NCBI GenBank assembly: GCA_964624255.1
Contig: CAZUWV010000013.1
Coordinates: 1 to 30,160, forward strand
DNA from: JAUZQZ01 sp964624255
GTDB taxonomy: Bacteria > Pseudomonadota > Zetaproteobacteria > Mariprofundales > Mariprofundaceae
Length of the DNA: 30,160 nt
Direction of reading: 5' to 3'
Of this stretch, positions 1-6,547 are shown piece after piece (the stretch's first letter is position 1; the number at the start of each line of letters is the position of its first letter). Under the pieces are notes generated by a model, which was not told the origin of the DNA, made no database searches, and saw only the letters and a list, made by a program, of their open reading frames with translations. Position numbers and translations under genes: made by a program.

Positions 1-317
1 GATATTGATAACCGGAGGGGATGCCAAAGGCATGGGCAAGGAGACTCGTTGACATGATTCCACCTGACACTCTTTTGGCGAAACCTAACACTGAACGTAC
101 GCGTTTGCCGGATGAACCCCAAAAAGTCTAACGCCATAGGTAAAAAAAGAAAACGGCCTCACCATTTGCCCCAGAATCGATTTTTAGAGTCCACCTTAAG
201 GTTTTTGACCCCCCTAAAATCATCTTTGTGGACTTTTTACGAGGACATCATTCTTGAGTAACAAAATCGTAAGTACTTGATTTTGTTACTCTCGGATTGG
301 GCGCCGCGAAGCAGGGT
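1..317. other. Left-edge region without a convincing gene
   Basis: No protein here is recognisable. The longest noteworthy small frame runs from an ATG at 21 to a stop at 129-131 (36 codons). The purine-rich stretch before it touches the ATG, so spacing is wrong for a ribosome binding site, and I do not call it. The stretch from about 130 to 255 is A/T-rich with no feature I can name. A perfect inverted repeat at 256-291 and the foldback repeat from about 318 are listed separately. Confidence 0.5.
256..291. repeat. Perfect 13-bp inverted repeat, 10-nt loop
   Basis: GAGTAACAAAATC at 256-268 is the exact reverse complement of GATTTTGTTACTC at 279-291, with a 10-nt spacer. No T-run follows on the + strand, so it is not a standard intrinsic terminator. 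A dyad this long could be an operator for a dimeric regulator, a processed hairpin, or the end of an old mobile element. It lies about 27 bp left of the 160-bp foldback repeat and about 310 bp upstream of the Fur-family gene. The symmetry is seen directly; its function is unknown. Confidence 0.75.
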
Positions 318-477
318 GAGGCGCTATTCATAAATCGCCACGATGATTGCGCTGGGCCTTTGTTCGTACCGGATTCCGAGGAGAGAGACCGTAGCCGTGC
401 ATGCGAGCGACCGACGAGGGATTCGGTACGAACAAAGGAACAAGCAAGGGCATGGCAGAATTTATGGATAGTTCAGG
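318..477. repeat. 160-bp foldback repeat, copy 1
   Basis: This stretch matches 6352-6511 along its length and is itself an imperfect inverted repeat. The left end (CTATTCATAAAT from 324) is mirrored at the right end (TTTATGGATAG, 461-472). The inner stem pairs 357-377 with 419-438, including a perfect 9-bp block GTTCGTACC/GGTACGAAC. The core, with GCCGTGCATGCGAGCGACC near 394-412, is shared with copy 2 and with a fragment at 9103-9134. The left terminus is less well kept than the right. A frame running through it gives no recognisable protein. It resembles a MITE or a large intergenic hairpin element. No target-site duplication is obvious. Confidence 0.75.
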
Positions 478-578
478 AGGATAATTCTGGGCATCAGCGA
501 TGGCGGCACCCGTGCATCGCTTACCGAATGGCGTATCGCGTGAATGGATGATCCGGAAACTCCTTATTGCATTAAAAG

Positions 579-593
579 TGATAATAGTTATCA
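579..593 (+). promoter_or_regulatory. Fur-box-like palindrome before the Fur-family gene
   Basis: TGATAATAGTTATCA is a perfect 6-3-6 palindrome. Aligned to the classical 19-bp Fur box it matches 13 of 19 positions by my count, all in the left two thirds. It ends 9 bp before the ATG at 603, so a bound repressor would cover the promoter or start region. Autoregulation is common for Fur; applying it here is inference. Confidence 0.65.
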
Positions 594-602
594 TTCCTCG
601 TT

Positions 603-983
603 ATGAGACGCTTAACCATTCAGCGTCAGGCCATACTGGACCTGATTAACGCCTCCAACCGGCATTGGGATGCCGAGGAAATCAGCCGTGAGCTGGGTGA
701 TCGGGGAGAATCCGTTGGTATTGCTACGGTGTACCGGGGCCTTGCCGCGCTGGAAGACGTTGGCCTGATTGCCAGCATCCAGTTAGCGGACAAGAAACGT
801 TATGAGCGCGCTGATAAATCGCACCACGATCATATGGTTTGTACTGAGTGTGGCGCTATTGAAGAATTTACTCAGAACAGAATTGAAGCTTTGCAGGAGG
901 CTGCGGCCAAAGAAAAAGGATTTGCCGTGACCGGGCACCAGTTGGTTATTTTTGGCCATTGCGCCAAATGCGTCTCGGGGTAA
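603..983 (+). CDS. Fur-family metal-responsive transcriptional regulator
   Basis: The 126-residue product has the Fur layout. An N-terminal winged helix (about residues 5-60, with TVYRGLAALE as the recognition-helix region) is followed by a metal-binding dimerisation domain with HHDHMVCTECG and a C-terminal CAKC pair. The two CxxC pairs would form the structural zinc site. It is shorter than typical Fur (about 140-150 residues), mainly at the N-terminus. An in-frame stop at 585-587 leaves the ATG at 603 as the only likely start. No Shine-Dalgarno is visible, so the mRNA may be leaderless or nearly so. The palindrome at 579-593 suggests autoregulation, and the FTR1 permease downstream suggests iron as the signal. 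Zur or PerR specificity cannot be excluded from sequence alone. Confidence 0.88.
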   Translation: MRRLTIQRQAILDLINASNRHWDAEEISRELGDRGESVGIATVYRGLAALEDVGLIASIQLADKKRYERADKSHHDHMVCTECGAIEEFTQNRIEALQEAAAKEKGFAVTGHQLVIFGHCAKCVSG

Positions 984-1065
984 TGATGATTGGTTTTCAC
1001 GTCCATTCATGGACGCTCTGATGATTTCGTAAGAAGCCATCAGCTACGACATCCAGGAGGATTTG

Positions 1066-1908
1066 ATGCTTTCCGCACTGATTATCGTTTTTCGTGAAAT
1101 GCTGGAAATGGCGCTGGTGCTCGGGGTGCTACTGGCCGCGACCAAGGGAGTGCCGGGCTCACGCCGATGGATCACCATAGGTAGCATCGCCGGTGTGGGT
1201 GGCGCGATATTATTCGCGGTATTTATGAGTGAAGTGGAAAGCTCCTTCACGGGTAGTGGGGAATTTTTGCTCAATGCCGGGCTGCTGATGCTGGCATCCG
1301 TACTGATTGCATGGACGGTGATCTGGATGAGTCAACATGGCCGGGAAATGACTGAGCATATGCGTCATATCGGTCAATCCGTGGTTGAAGGCGAGTTACC
1401 CAGGACAGCACTGGCGGTTGTTTCGATGGCCGCGGTCATGCGCGAAGGTGGCGAGGCCGTTTTTTTTCTGTTTGGCGCGGCGCAATCCATTCAGAACGAT
1501 GGTTTTAATATATTGGTGGGCGGCTCTCTGGGGGTGCTATCCGGCGCACTGGTCGGATATGCCATCTATAAGGGGCTGGTACATATCCCGCTCAAACATG
1601 TGTTTGGCATCATTGGCTGGATTCTTATGTTGCTCGCGGCAGGCATGGCCTCCCAGTCCATCCAGAATCTGGTCACCATTGATGTCCTGCCTCCACTGAT
1701 GGATCCGATCTGGGACAGCTCCGCCTGGTTGCCTCAGTCCGGCTTTATTGGCGAGATTCTACACGTCATGATTGGGTATTCAGACCAGCCAAGCGGTATG
1801 CAAATATTGGTATTCTTACTCGCCTTGATCGCAATTGTATCTTTGAACAGATATATACAGGTGCGTTGCAAACGTCAAAGAAGACAAGTAAGTGCTGCCT
1901 CGATCTGA
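1066..1908 (+). CDS. FTR1/EfeU-family iron permease
   Basis: This is a membrane protein of 280 residues with about seven hydrophobic segments. It carries both hallmark REXXE iron-binding motifs of the FTR1 family: REMLE at residues 10-14 in the first segment and REGGE at 126-130. The family moves ferric iron across the cytoplasmic membrane, usually with a partner that oxidises or delivers iron (EfeO/EfeB, P19 or a multicopper oxidase). No partner gene is visible here. The ATG at 1066 has AGGAGG five bases upstream (1055-1060); a TTG at 1063 would be too close to it. The gene follows the Fur-family regulator by 82 bp, with a small hairpin (1000-1015) between, so co-regulation by iron is likely. 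Confidence 0.9.
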   Translation: MLSALIIVFREMLEMALVLGVLLAATKGVPGSRRWITIGSIAGVGGAILFAVFMSEVESSFTGSGEFLLNAGLLMLASVLIAWTVIWMSQHGREMTEHMRHIGQSVVEGELPRTALAVVSMAAVMREGGEAVFFLFGAAQSIQNDGFNILVGGSLGVLSGALVGYAIYKGLVHIPLKHVFGIIGWILMLLAAGMASQSIQNLVTIDVLPPLMDPIWDSSAWLPQSGFIGEILHVMIGYSDQPSGMQILVFLLALIAIVSLNRYIQVRCKRQRRQVSAASI

Positions 1909-1945
1909 TAAAGGGAATCGCTGCCGCCATCTCCCGACCTTCGAG

Positions 1946-1963
1946 GCCGATGAGTCCATCGGC
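1946..1963 (+). other. Small hairpin abutting the next start codon
   Basis: GCCGAT at 1946-1951 pairs exactly with ATCGGC at 1958-1963 around a 6-nt loop. It ends two bases before the ATG at 1966 and has no T-run, so it is not a classical terminator. It occupies the place where a ribosome binding site would sit, which casts some doubt on that start or suggests translational control. Confidence 0.4.
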
Positions 1964-1965
1964 AG

Positions 1966-2781
1966 ATGAGCGTATCGTGCTTATATCCCACGCCGCATGA
2001 GGAGAAACACCTTAAAGGGCTGTATCTCGGGTTAAATTTGCGGCGGCGGGCACTGGATAGCGGTGTGCTGATTTACTCCAACTATATCGCTAGCGTCGAT
2101 GGCCGGATTGCCCTGCGCGATACGGACAGCGGGCAATTTTCCGTGCCTGAAGCCATTGCGAACAAACGTGACTGGCGTTTGTATCAGGAATTAGCGGCAC
2201 AGGCTGATGTGATGATTACCTCAGGCCGCTATTTCCGCCAACTGGCGGCAGGACAGGCACAGGACTTATTGCCAATGGGGCGGTCGCGGGATTTTACTGA
2301 TTTACTGGACTGGCGACGCTCTCAGGGGCTGGGCGCCCAACCCGCCATCGCCATTATCAGCAACAGCCTGGATATTCCGGAAGAAGCGCTGGATATGGTG
2401 CACGGACGAGACATCTGCATATTCACAGCAGGGAAAGTAGACCCCGCACGAGAAATGATGTTAGAACATCGCGGTGCGCATGTCATCCGTATCAGAGGGG
2501 CTAAGGGCGTAGACGGCACCGCACTCAGGCACAAGCTTTCCGGCCTGGGGTTTTCCAACGCGTACATGATTGCCGGACCGCAGGTGCACGAGACGCTGAT
2601 CAAAGCCGGGGCGCTGGACCGCCTGTTTCTTACCATACATCATTCTCTCCTGGGTGGAGACGAGTTCCACTCCATGTTGCAAGGCCAGTTTGAAGTACCC
2701 ACACAGCTTAGGCTGGAGTCGCTATATCTTGATTCAGGCCGCAATTATCAGCAAATGTTCGCACAATATTCCCTGCGTTAA
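1966..2781 (+). CDS. Stand-alone RibD C-terminal-domain reductase
   Basis: This 271-residue protein matches the RibD_C / bacterial dihydrofolate-reductase-like fold. It has YIASVDGRIA near residues 40-50 (the A-S-[LV]-DG motif of the family), a GRYF segment where NADPH-binding residues lie, and a C-terminal LxxxxFSNAYMIAGPQVHE stretch in place of the usual glycine-rich substrate loop, then LLGGDEF. The zinc deaminase domain of bifunctional RibD (HAE and PCxxC) is absent. Family members reduce pyrimidine or pterin-like substrates with NADPH. No riboflavin gene is nearby, so the substrate is unknown. The start is uncertain: a hairpin ends 2 nt before the ATG at 1966 and no Shine-Dalgarno is seen. 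In-frame TTG or GTG codons just before the conserved region are alternatives. It follows the FTR1 gene by 57 bp. Confidence 0.75.
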   Translation: MSVSCLYPTPHEEKHLKGLYLGLNLRRRALDSGVLIYSNYIASVDGRIALRDTDSGQFSVPEAIANKRDWRLYQELAAQADVMITSGRYFRQLAAGQAQDLLPMGRSRDFTDLLDWRRSQGLGAQPAIAIISNSLDIPEEALDMVHGRDICIFTAGKVDPAREMMLEHRGAHVIRIRGAKGVDGTALRHKLSGLGFSNAYMIAGPQVHETLIKAGALDRLFLTIHHSLLGGDEFHSMLQGQFEVPTQLRLESLYLDSGRNYQQMFAQYSLR

Positions 2782-2803
2782 ACGCGTACAATTGCACGAA
2801 AAA

Positions 2804-2824
2804 CATGCCCGCTTTCCGGGTATG
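2804..2824 (+). terminator. Hairpin after the RibD-like gene, possible weak terminator
   Basis: CATGCCCG (2804-2811) pairs with CGGGTATG (2817-2824), with one G-U pair and a 5-nt loop. No T-run follows. Its right edge lies directly beside the -35 of the ilvB promoter, so it may insulate ilvB from upstream transcription. The pairing is seen; terminator activity is inference. Confidence 0.35.
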
Positions 2825-2825
2825 C

Positions 2826-2854
2826 TTGACACGCTTTAAGCGTCTCCCTATGTT
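2826..2854 (+). promoter_or_regulatory. Sigma70-type promoter of ilvBH with palindromic spacer
   Basis: A perfect -35 TTGACA (2826-2831) is followed by a 17-bp spacer and TATGTT (2849-2854) as -10. This predicts a transcript start near 2861 and a leader of about 44 nt. That leader is too short for a leader-peptide attenuator or T-box. The spacer contains ACGCTT-T-AAGCGT (2831-2843), a perfect 6-1-6 dyad that could be an operator. Confidence 0.65.
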
Positions 2855-2904
2855 CGCTTTCCTGCTATTTTAACGCCAATAGACAAGGTGGACAATATAC
2901 AGCA

Positions 2905-4605
2905 ATGAAACTTACCGGCGCGGAAATCTTCGTTGAATGCCTGAAACGGGAGGGCGTGGATATTGTCTTCGGCTATCCCGGCGGGGCCGTATTGCCCATT
3001 TACGACGAGATATTCAAGAAAAAATACTTTCGCCATATTCTCGTGCGTCACGAGCAGGCCGCCCTGCACGCGGCCAATGGCTATGCGCGTGTTTCCGGAA
3101 AATGCGGTGTAGCGCTGGTCACCTCCGGTCCGGGCGCCACCAATGCGGTGACTGGTCTGGCCGATTCACTGGCGGATTCCATCCCAACCGTTTGCTTCTC
3201 AGGCCAGGTACCCACCCACATGATCGGCAACGACGCTTTTCAGGAAGCAGATACCGTCGGCATTACACGCTCGGCTACCAAACATAATTTTTTGGTCAAG
3301 AATGTCGAAGATTTGGCCCTCACCATCCGCCAGGCTTTTCATATCGCTACGACGGGTCGGCCTGGCCCTGTGCTGGTGGATATCCCCAAGGATGTGGGGA
3401 TTGCCTCTTGTGAATTCCACTATCCGGAAACGGTGGATATGCGCTCTTACAAACCGGTAAGAAAAGGACATACCGGCCAGATTAAACGCGCCGTTAAAAT
3501 GATGCTGGAAGCCAAGCGTCCGATATTTTATACCGGTGGCGGCATCAACAATGCTCGCGGTAGCGCTGAATTACTGACTGAACTGGCGCGCCAACTGGAT
3601 TTTCCGGTCACCAACACCCTGATGGGGCTGGGTGGCGTACCGTATGACGACAAGCATTTTCTCGGCATGTTGGGCATGCATGGCACCTACGAAGCCAACA
3701 TGGCCGTGTCTCATTGCGACCTGCTGATTGCCATTGCCGCACGCTTTGATGACCGGGTAACCGGCAGAATAGAGGCTTTCGCGCCGGAAGCCAAAATCAT
3801 CCATGTGGATGTGGATCCATCTTCCATCTCCAAAAATGTACACGCACACCTGCCCGTCGTCGGTGATGTGAAGGTGGTGCTAGGACAAATGCTGGAAGCG
3901 CTCAAGGCTGCAAACGCCAAACCCGGCGCCGAAGCATTGAAGGTCTGGTGGCATCAGATTGAGGAATGGCGGGCCAGAGACTGCCTGCATTTCGATCAGG
4001 ATGCGGACGGTAGTATCAAGCCGCAGTTCGTGATCAGCAAGCTGCACGAACTGACCAAAGGTGACGCTATTATAACCACGGAAGTAGGTCAGCATCAGAT
4101 GTGGGCGGCGCAGTATTATGGATTCAAGAAGCCGCATCGCTGGATCACATCCGGTGGGCTGGGCACCATGGGCTTTGGGTTCCCCGCCGCCATCGGCGCG
4201 CAGATTGCGGAGCCTGCGGCAACCGTGATTGACATCGCTGGCGATGCTTCAATCCAGATGAGCATCCAGGAACTGTCCACGGCCAAACAACATAAGTTGC
4301 CGGTCATTATCGCTATAATGAACAACTCTTACATGGGCATGGTGCGTCAATGGCAGGAAATGTTCTACGAGTCTCGTTACTCGCACTCCTACTGCGATTC
4401 GCTGCCGGATTTCGTCAAGTTGGCGGAGGCTTATGGCGGCAAGGGTTTCCGGGTGGAAAAACCGCAAGATGTTGAGGCAACCATCCAACAGGCGCTGGCC
4501 AACCGTGAGACGTTTACTATCATTGATTTCGTCATCACCAGAGAGGAAAATGTCTATCCCATGGTGCCTGCCGGTGCCGCGTTAAATGAGATGGTGCTGG
4601 CATGA
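2905..4605 (+). CDS. ilvB: Acetolactate synthase, large subunit
   Basis: The 566-residue catalytic subunit condenses pyruvate with pyruvate or 2-oxobutyrate, the first common step of valine, leucine and isoleucine synthesis. Three ThDP-enzyme parts are visible. The N-terminal domain carries the ThDP-activating glutamate in RHEQAALHAANGYAR (Glu50). The central FAD-associated domain includes the RFDDRVTG region. The C-terminal ThDP domain has GDAS at 446-449 and the paired asparagines Asn473-474. The motif is GDA rather than the commoner GDG, a variant I associate with alphaproteobacterial-type enzymes. The ATG at 2905 has a moderate AAGGTGG upstream. The stop overlaps ilvH by four bases (ATGA). 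ilvC, which often follows, is not here. Confidence 0.96.
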   Translation: MKLTGAEIFVECLKREGVDIVFGYPGGAVLPIYDEIFKKKYFRHILVRHEQAALHAANGYARVSGKCGVALVTSGPGATNAVTGLADSLADSIPTVCFSGQVPTHMIGNDAFQEADTVGITRSATKHNFLVKNVEDLALTIRQAFHIATTGRPGPVLVDIPKDVGIASCEFHYPETVDMRSYKPVRKGHTGQIKRAVKMMLEAKRPIFYTGGGINNARGSAELLTELARQLDFPVTNTLMGLGGVPYDDKHFLGMLGMHGTYEANMAVSHCDLLIAIAARFDDRVTGRIEAFAPEAKIIHVDVDPSSISKNVHAHLPVVGDVKVVLGQMLEALKAANAKPGAEALKVWWHQIEEWRARDCLHFDQDADGSIKPQFVISKLHELTKGDAIITTEVGQHQMWAAQYYGFKKPHRWITSGGLGTMGFGFPAAIGAQIAEPAATVIDIAGDASIQMSIQELSTAKQHKLPVIIAIMNNSYMGMVRQWQEMFYESRYSHSYCDSLPDFVKLAEAYGGKGFRVEKPQDVEATIQQALANRETFTIIDFVITREENVYPMVPAGAALNEMVLA

Positions 4606-5096
4606 GGCATACCATTACCGTACTGGTGGAGAACGAATTTGGTGTGCTAACGCGTATCACGGGCCTGTTCTCAGCGCGCGGCTATAATATCGAGAGCCTC
4701 AACGTGGCCCCGACCATGGATGCCTCGATGAGCCGCATGACCCTGGTAACGCGCGGTGACGAGCATGTAATCGAGCAAATTAAGAAACAGTTAAACAAGC
4801 TGATCCCCGTCATCAAAGCCGAGGACCTAACACGCCAGGAACACATGGAGCGCGAAATGATTCTGGTCAAGGTGTGTGCTTCGGAGGACACACGCGCCGA
4901 AGTTTTACGCATGGCCGAGGTATTTCGGGCCAGTGTGGTGGATGTGTCCAAATCCAGCTATACGCTGGAACTAACCGGCAAAGCCAGGAAACTGGACGCC
5001 TTTCTGCGCATGCTGGAACCCAACGGTGTGATCGAGATGACGCGGACGGGTCCTGTCGGCATGCGCCGCGGTGCGGAAAGCTTCACAGCAGATTGA
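4602..5096 (+). CDS. ilvH: Acetolactate synthase, regulatory small subunit
   Basis: The 164-residue length is normal for the family. The N-terminal ACT domain (about residues 3-75) begins RHTITVLVENEFGVLTRI and contains FSARGYNIESL, the region that binds valine for feedback inhibition. The C-terminal ACT-like domain (about 80-160) contains REMILVKV. It activates IlvB and makes it valine-sensitive. Start and stop overlap with ilvB (ATGA) indicates translational coupling and a 1:1 supply. The next 120 bp hold no gene and lead into the convergent arsM-like gene. Confidence 0.95.
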   Translation: MRHTITVLVENEFGVLTRITGLFSARGYNIESLNVAPTMDASMSRMTLVTRGDEHVIEQIKKQLNKLIPVIKAEDLTRQEHMEREMILVKVCASEDTRAEVLRMAEVFRASVVDVSKSSYTLELTGKARKLDAFLRMLEPNGVIEMTRTGPVGMRRGAESFTAD

Positions 5097-5216
5097 GCCA
5101 CACCTTGACGCGACACTTGCTTTTGTCCCCCTTGCTGCAAAACATGTTCCGCATTACCCGGACACATTACACCAAAGCAGAGGCTGCCCACGACATTTTG
5201 TGAGTGGGTATGCAGG

Positions 5217-6332
5217 CTAGCAGCAAGACCCTCCGCTAAAACCAGAATGCGTGCCGCCCTTAGTCATGGAAACAGGTCGATGCGTACCTGCAGGAGCGCA
5301 AAATTTGCTTGGTTTGGATGTGTTGGCGGGTTCGATACCGACGAAACATTCACCAAAAGGACCCTCTGTCAGGAAATGGTAGGTATGCTGACATACCGCC
5401 ATACGCTCGCCTCGATAATAGACACGGCCATCGTCATCATGCACCTCCGAAAATGGCCCTTTGTAAATCACGGCGTGACCGTAATCCAGACATTCGGTAT
5501 CCTCCGGTCTGGTTGCCATTAACGTCACCGAACGGAATTCGACCCCTTCCACCACCCGCCACGGTTTCTCATCCCACTTATCAATGGCTACCCCCATAAA
5601 ACCGGCATCAAGGAATACTTTGATAAACGCGTGCTCCTGAAATGCACCGGAAATACAGCCACTCCATAATTCGGGATCTCGATGCAGGTGTTCAGGTACT
5701 TCTTCATCAGACACGATATCGGAAATCGCTACGCGCCCTCCAGGCTTAAGTACCCGGAAAATTTCGCGAATCAGCTGGTCTTTCTCGACTGCATCCACCA
5801 GATTCAATACGCAGTTGGATACCACCAAGTCGACGCTATTGTCGGCGAGTAACGGATGCTCATGTCGCTGCTTATGCTGGAACTGCTTCAGGGCAGCCAG
5901 ACCATCGTCGTTGCTGACCGGGTGTTCAGCCAGCCATCGTTCCGTTGAATGAAGGTCCAGTGCCAGATCCTGGATATAACCCTTATGGAAAGATACGCGG
6001 TCACTACCGATCTTTTCGGCCATTTCGACCTGATATTTGCGCGCCAAGGCCAGCATATCATCGTTCATATCGACGCCGATCACATGGCCATCATCACCCA
6101 CCAGTTGCGCCGCCATATAACAAATTTTTCCGCCACCACTACCCAGATCGAGTACCGTGTCACCTTTGCGCACATATGCGGACGGATCACCGCAACCATA
6201 GTCCTTTTCGATGATTTCTTCGGGTAGCAGCTTTAATAATTCAGGATTGTAATCCACCGGGCAGCACAGATCTTCCTGGCGCGACTCCGCGCCATCCGAA
6301 TAGCGGTCCAATACGCTGGCTTGCATGCTCAT
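5217..6332 (-). CDS. arsM: ArsM-type arsenite methyltransferase, arsenosugar type
   Basis: This is a 371-residue SAM-dependent methyltransferase. The SAM motif is VLDLGSGGGK (about 60-69), followed by the acidic strand end VIGVDMN (84-90). Cysteines typical of arsenic methylation are present at CCP (23-24), YGCGDP (47), NCVLNL (174) and SGCISGAF (226). ArsM enzymes methylate As(III) stepwise to mono- and dimethylarsenic. A pairing with the radical-SAM gene arsS directly upstream points to arsenosugar synthesis. The chosen ATG (6332) has AAGGAG 11 bases upstream (6344-6349); a longer frame to 6401 would run into the foldback repeat and is rejected. The C-terminal ~120 residues after the Rossmann fold are Cys/Gly-rich and end in GGSCC, possibly a further thiol site. 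Confidence 0.85.
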   Translation of the reverse strand: MSMQASVLDRYSDGAESRQEDLCCPVDYNPELLKLLPEEIIEKDYGCGDPSAYVRKGDTVLDLGSGGGKICYMAAQLVGDDGHVIGVDMNDDMLALARKYQVEMAEKIGSDRVSFHKGYIQDLALDLHSTERWLAEHPVSNDDGLAALKQFQHKQRHEHPLLADNSVDLVVSNCVLNLVDAVEKDQLIREIFRVLKPGGRVAISDIVSDEEVPEHLHRDPELWSGCISGAFQEHAFIKVFLDAGFMGVAIDKWDEKPWRVVEGVEFRSVTLMATRPEDTECLDYGHAVIYKGPFSEVHDDDGRVYYRGERMAVCQHTYHFLTEGPFGECFVGIEPANTSKPSKFCAPAGTHRPVSMTKGGTHSGFSGGSCC

Positions 6333-6351
6333 AGTTCTCGAAACTCCTTGG

Positions 6352-6511
6352 CCTGAACTATTCATAAATCGCCGTAATGATTGTGCAGGTTCTCTGTTCA
6401 CAACGGATTCCGAGGAAGGAGGCCGTAGCCACGCATACGGACGACCGACGGTGGATTCGTTGCGGACAAAGGAACAAGCAAGGGTGAGGCAGCATTTATG
6501 AATAGTCCAGG
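6352..6511. repeat. 160-bp foldback repeat, copy 2, inside arsS-arsM
   Basis: The ends are inverted: CCTGAACTATTCATAAAT at the left against CCTGGACTATTCATAAAT read from the right on the other strand. The whole element folds into two arms of roughly 75 nt. The inner stem GTTCACAACG/CGTTGCGGAC (about 6397-6406 with 6457-6466) differs from the matching stem of copy 1 yet still pairs. The outer arms and core (GGCCGTAGCC, GCATACGGACGACCGACGG) match copy 1. It lies wholly between the arsS stop (6548) and the arsM Shine-Dalgarno (6344-6349), with the element edge 2 nt from that site. In the arsSM mRNA it would be a large hairpin. Confidence 0.85.
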
Positions 6512-6547
6512 CTAGTTCTGATGGCTCACCCTATCAAAAATACGCTT

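Noticed and set aside
21..131. 36-codon frame at the left edge
   Set aside because: The purine stretch touches the ATG, the peptide matches nothing I know, and length is too short to judge.
297..551. 84-residue frame across foldback repeat copy 1
   Set aside because: It reads through an inverted repeat, starts at TTG without a binding site, and has no recognisable domain.
5131..5227. 8-bp inverted repeat (CTTGCTGC / GCAGCAAG) flanking the ilvH-arsM gap
   Set aside because: Short arms about 80 bp apart, one inside arsM; likely chance and no T-run for a terminator.
6333..6401. N-terminal extension of the arsM-like gene
   Set aside because: The added residues come from the foldback repeat, and a good Shine-Dalgarno supports the ATG at 6332.
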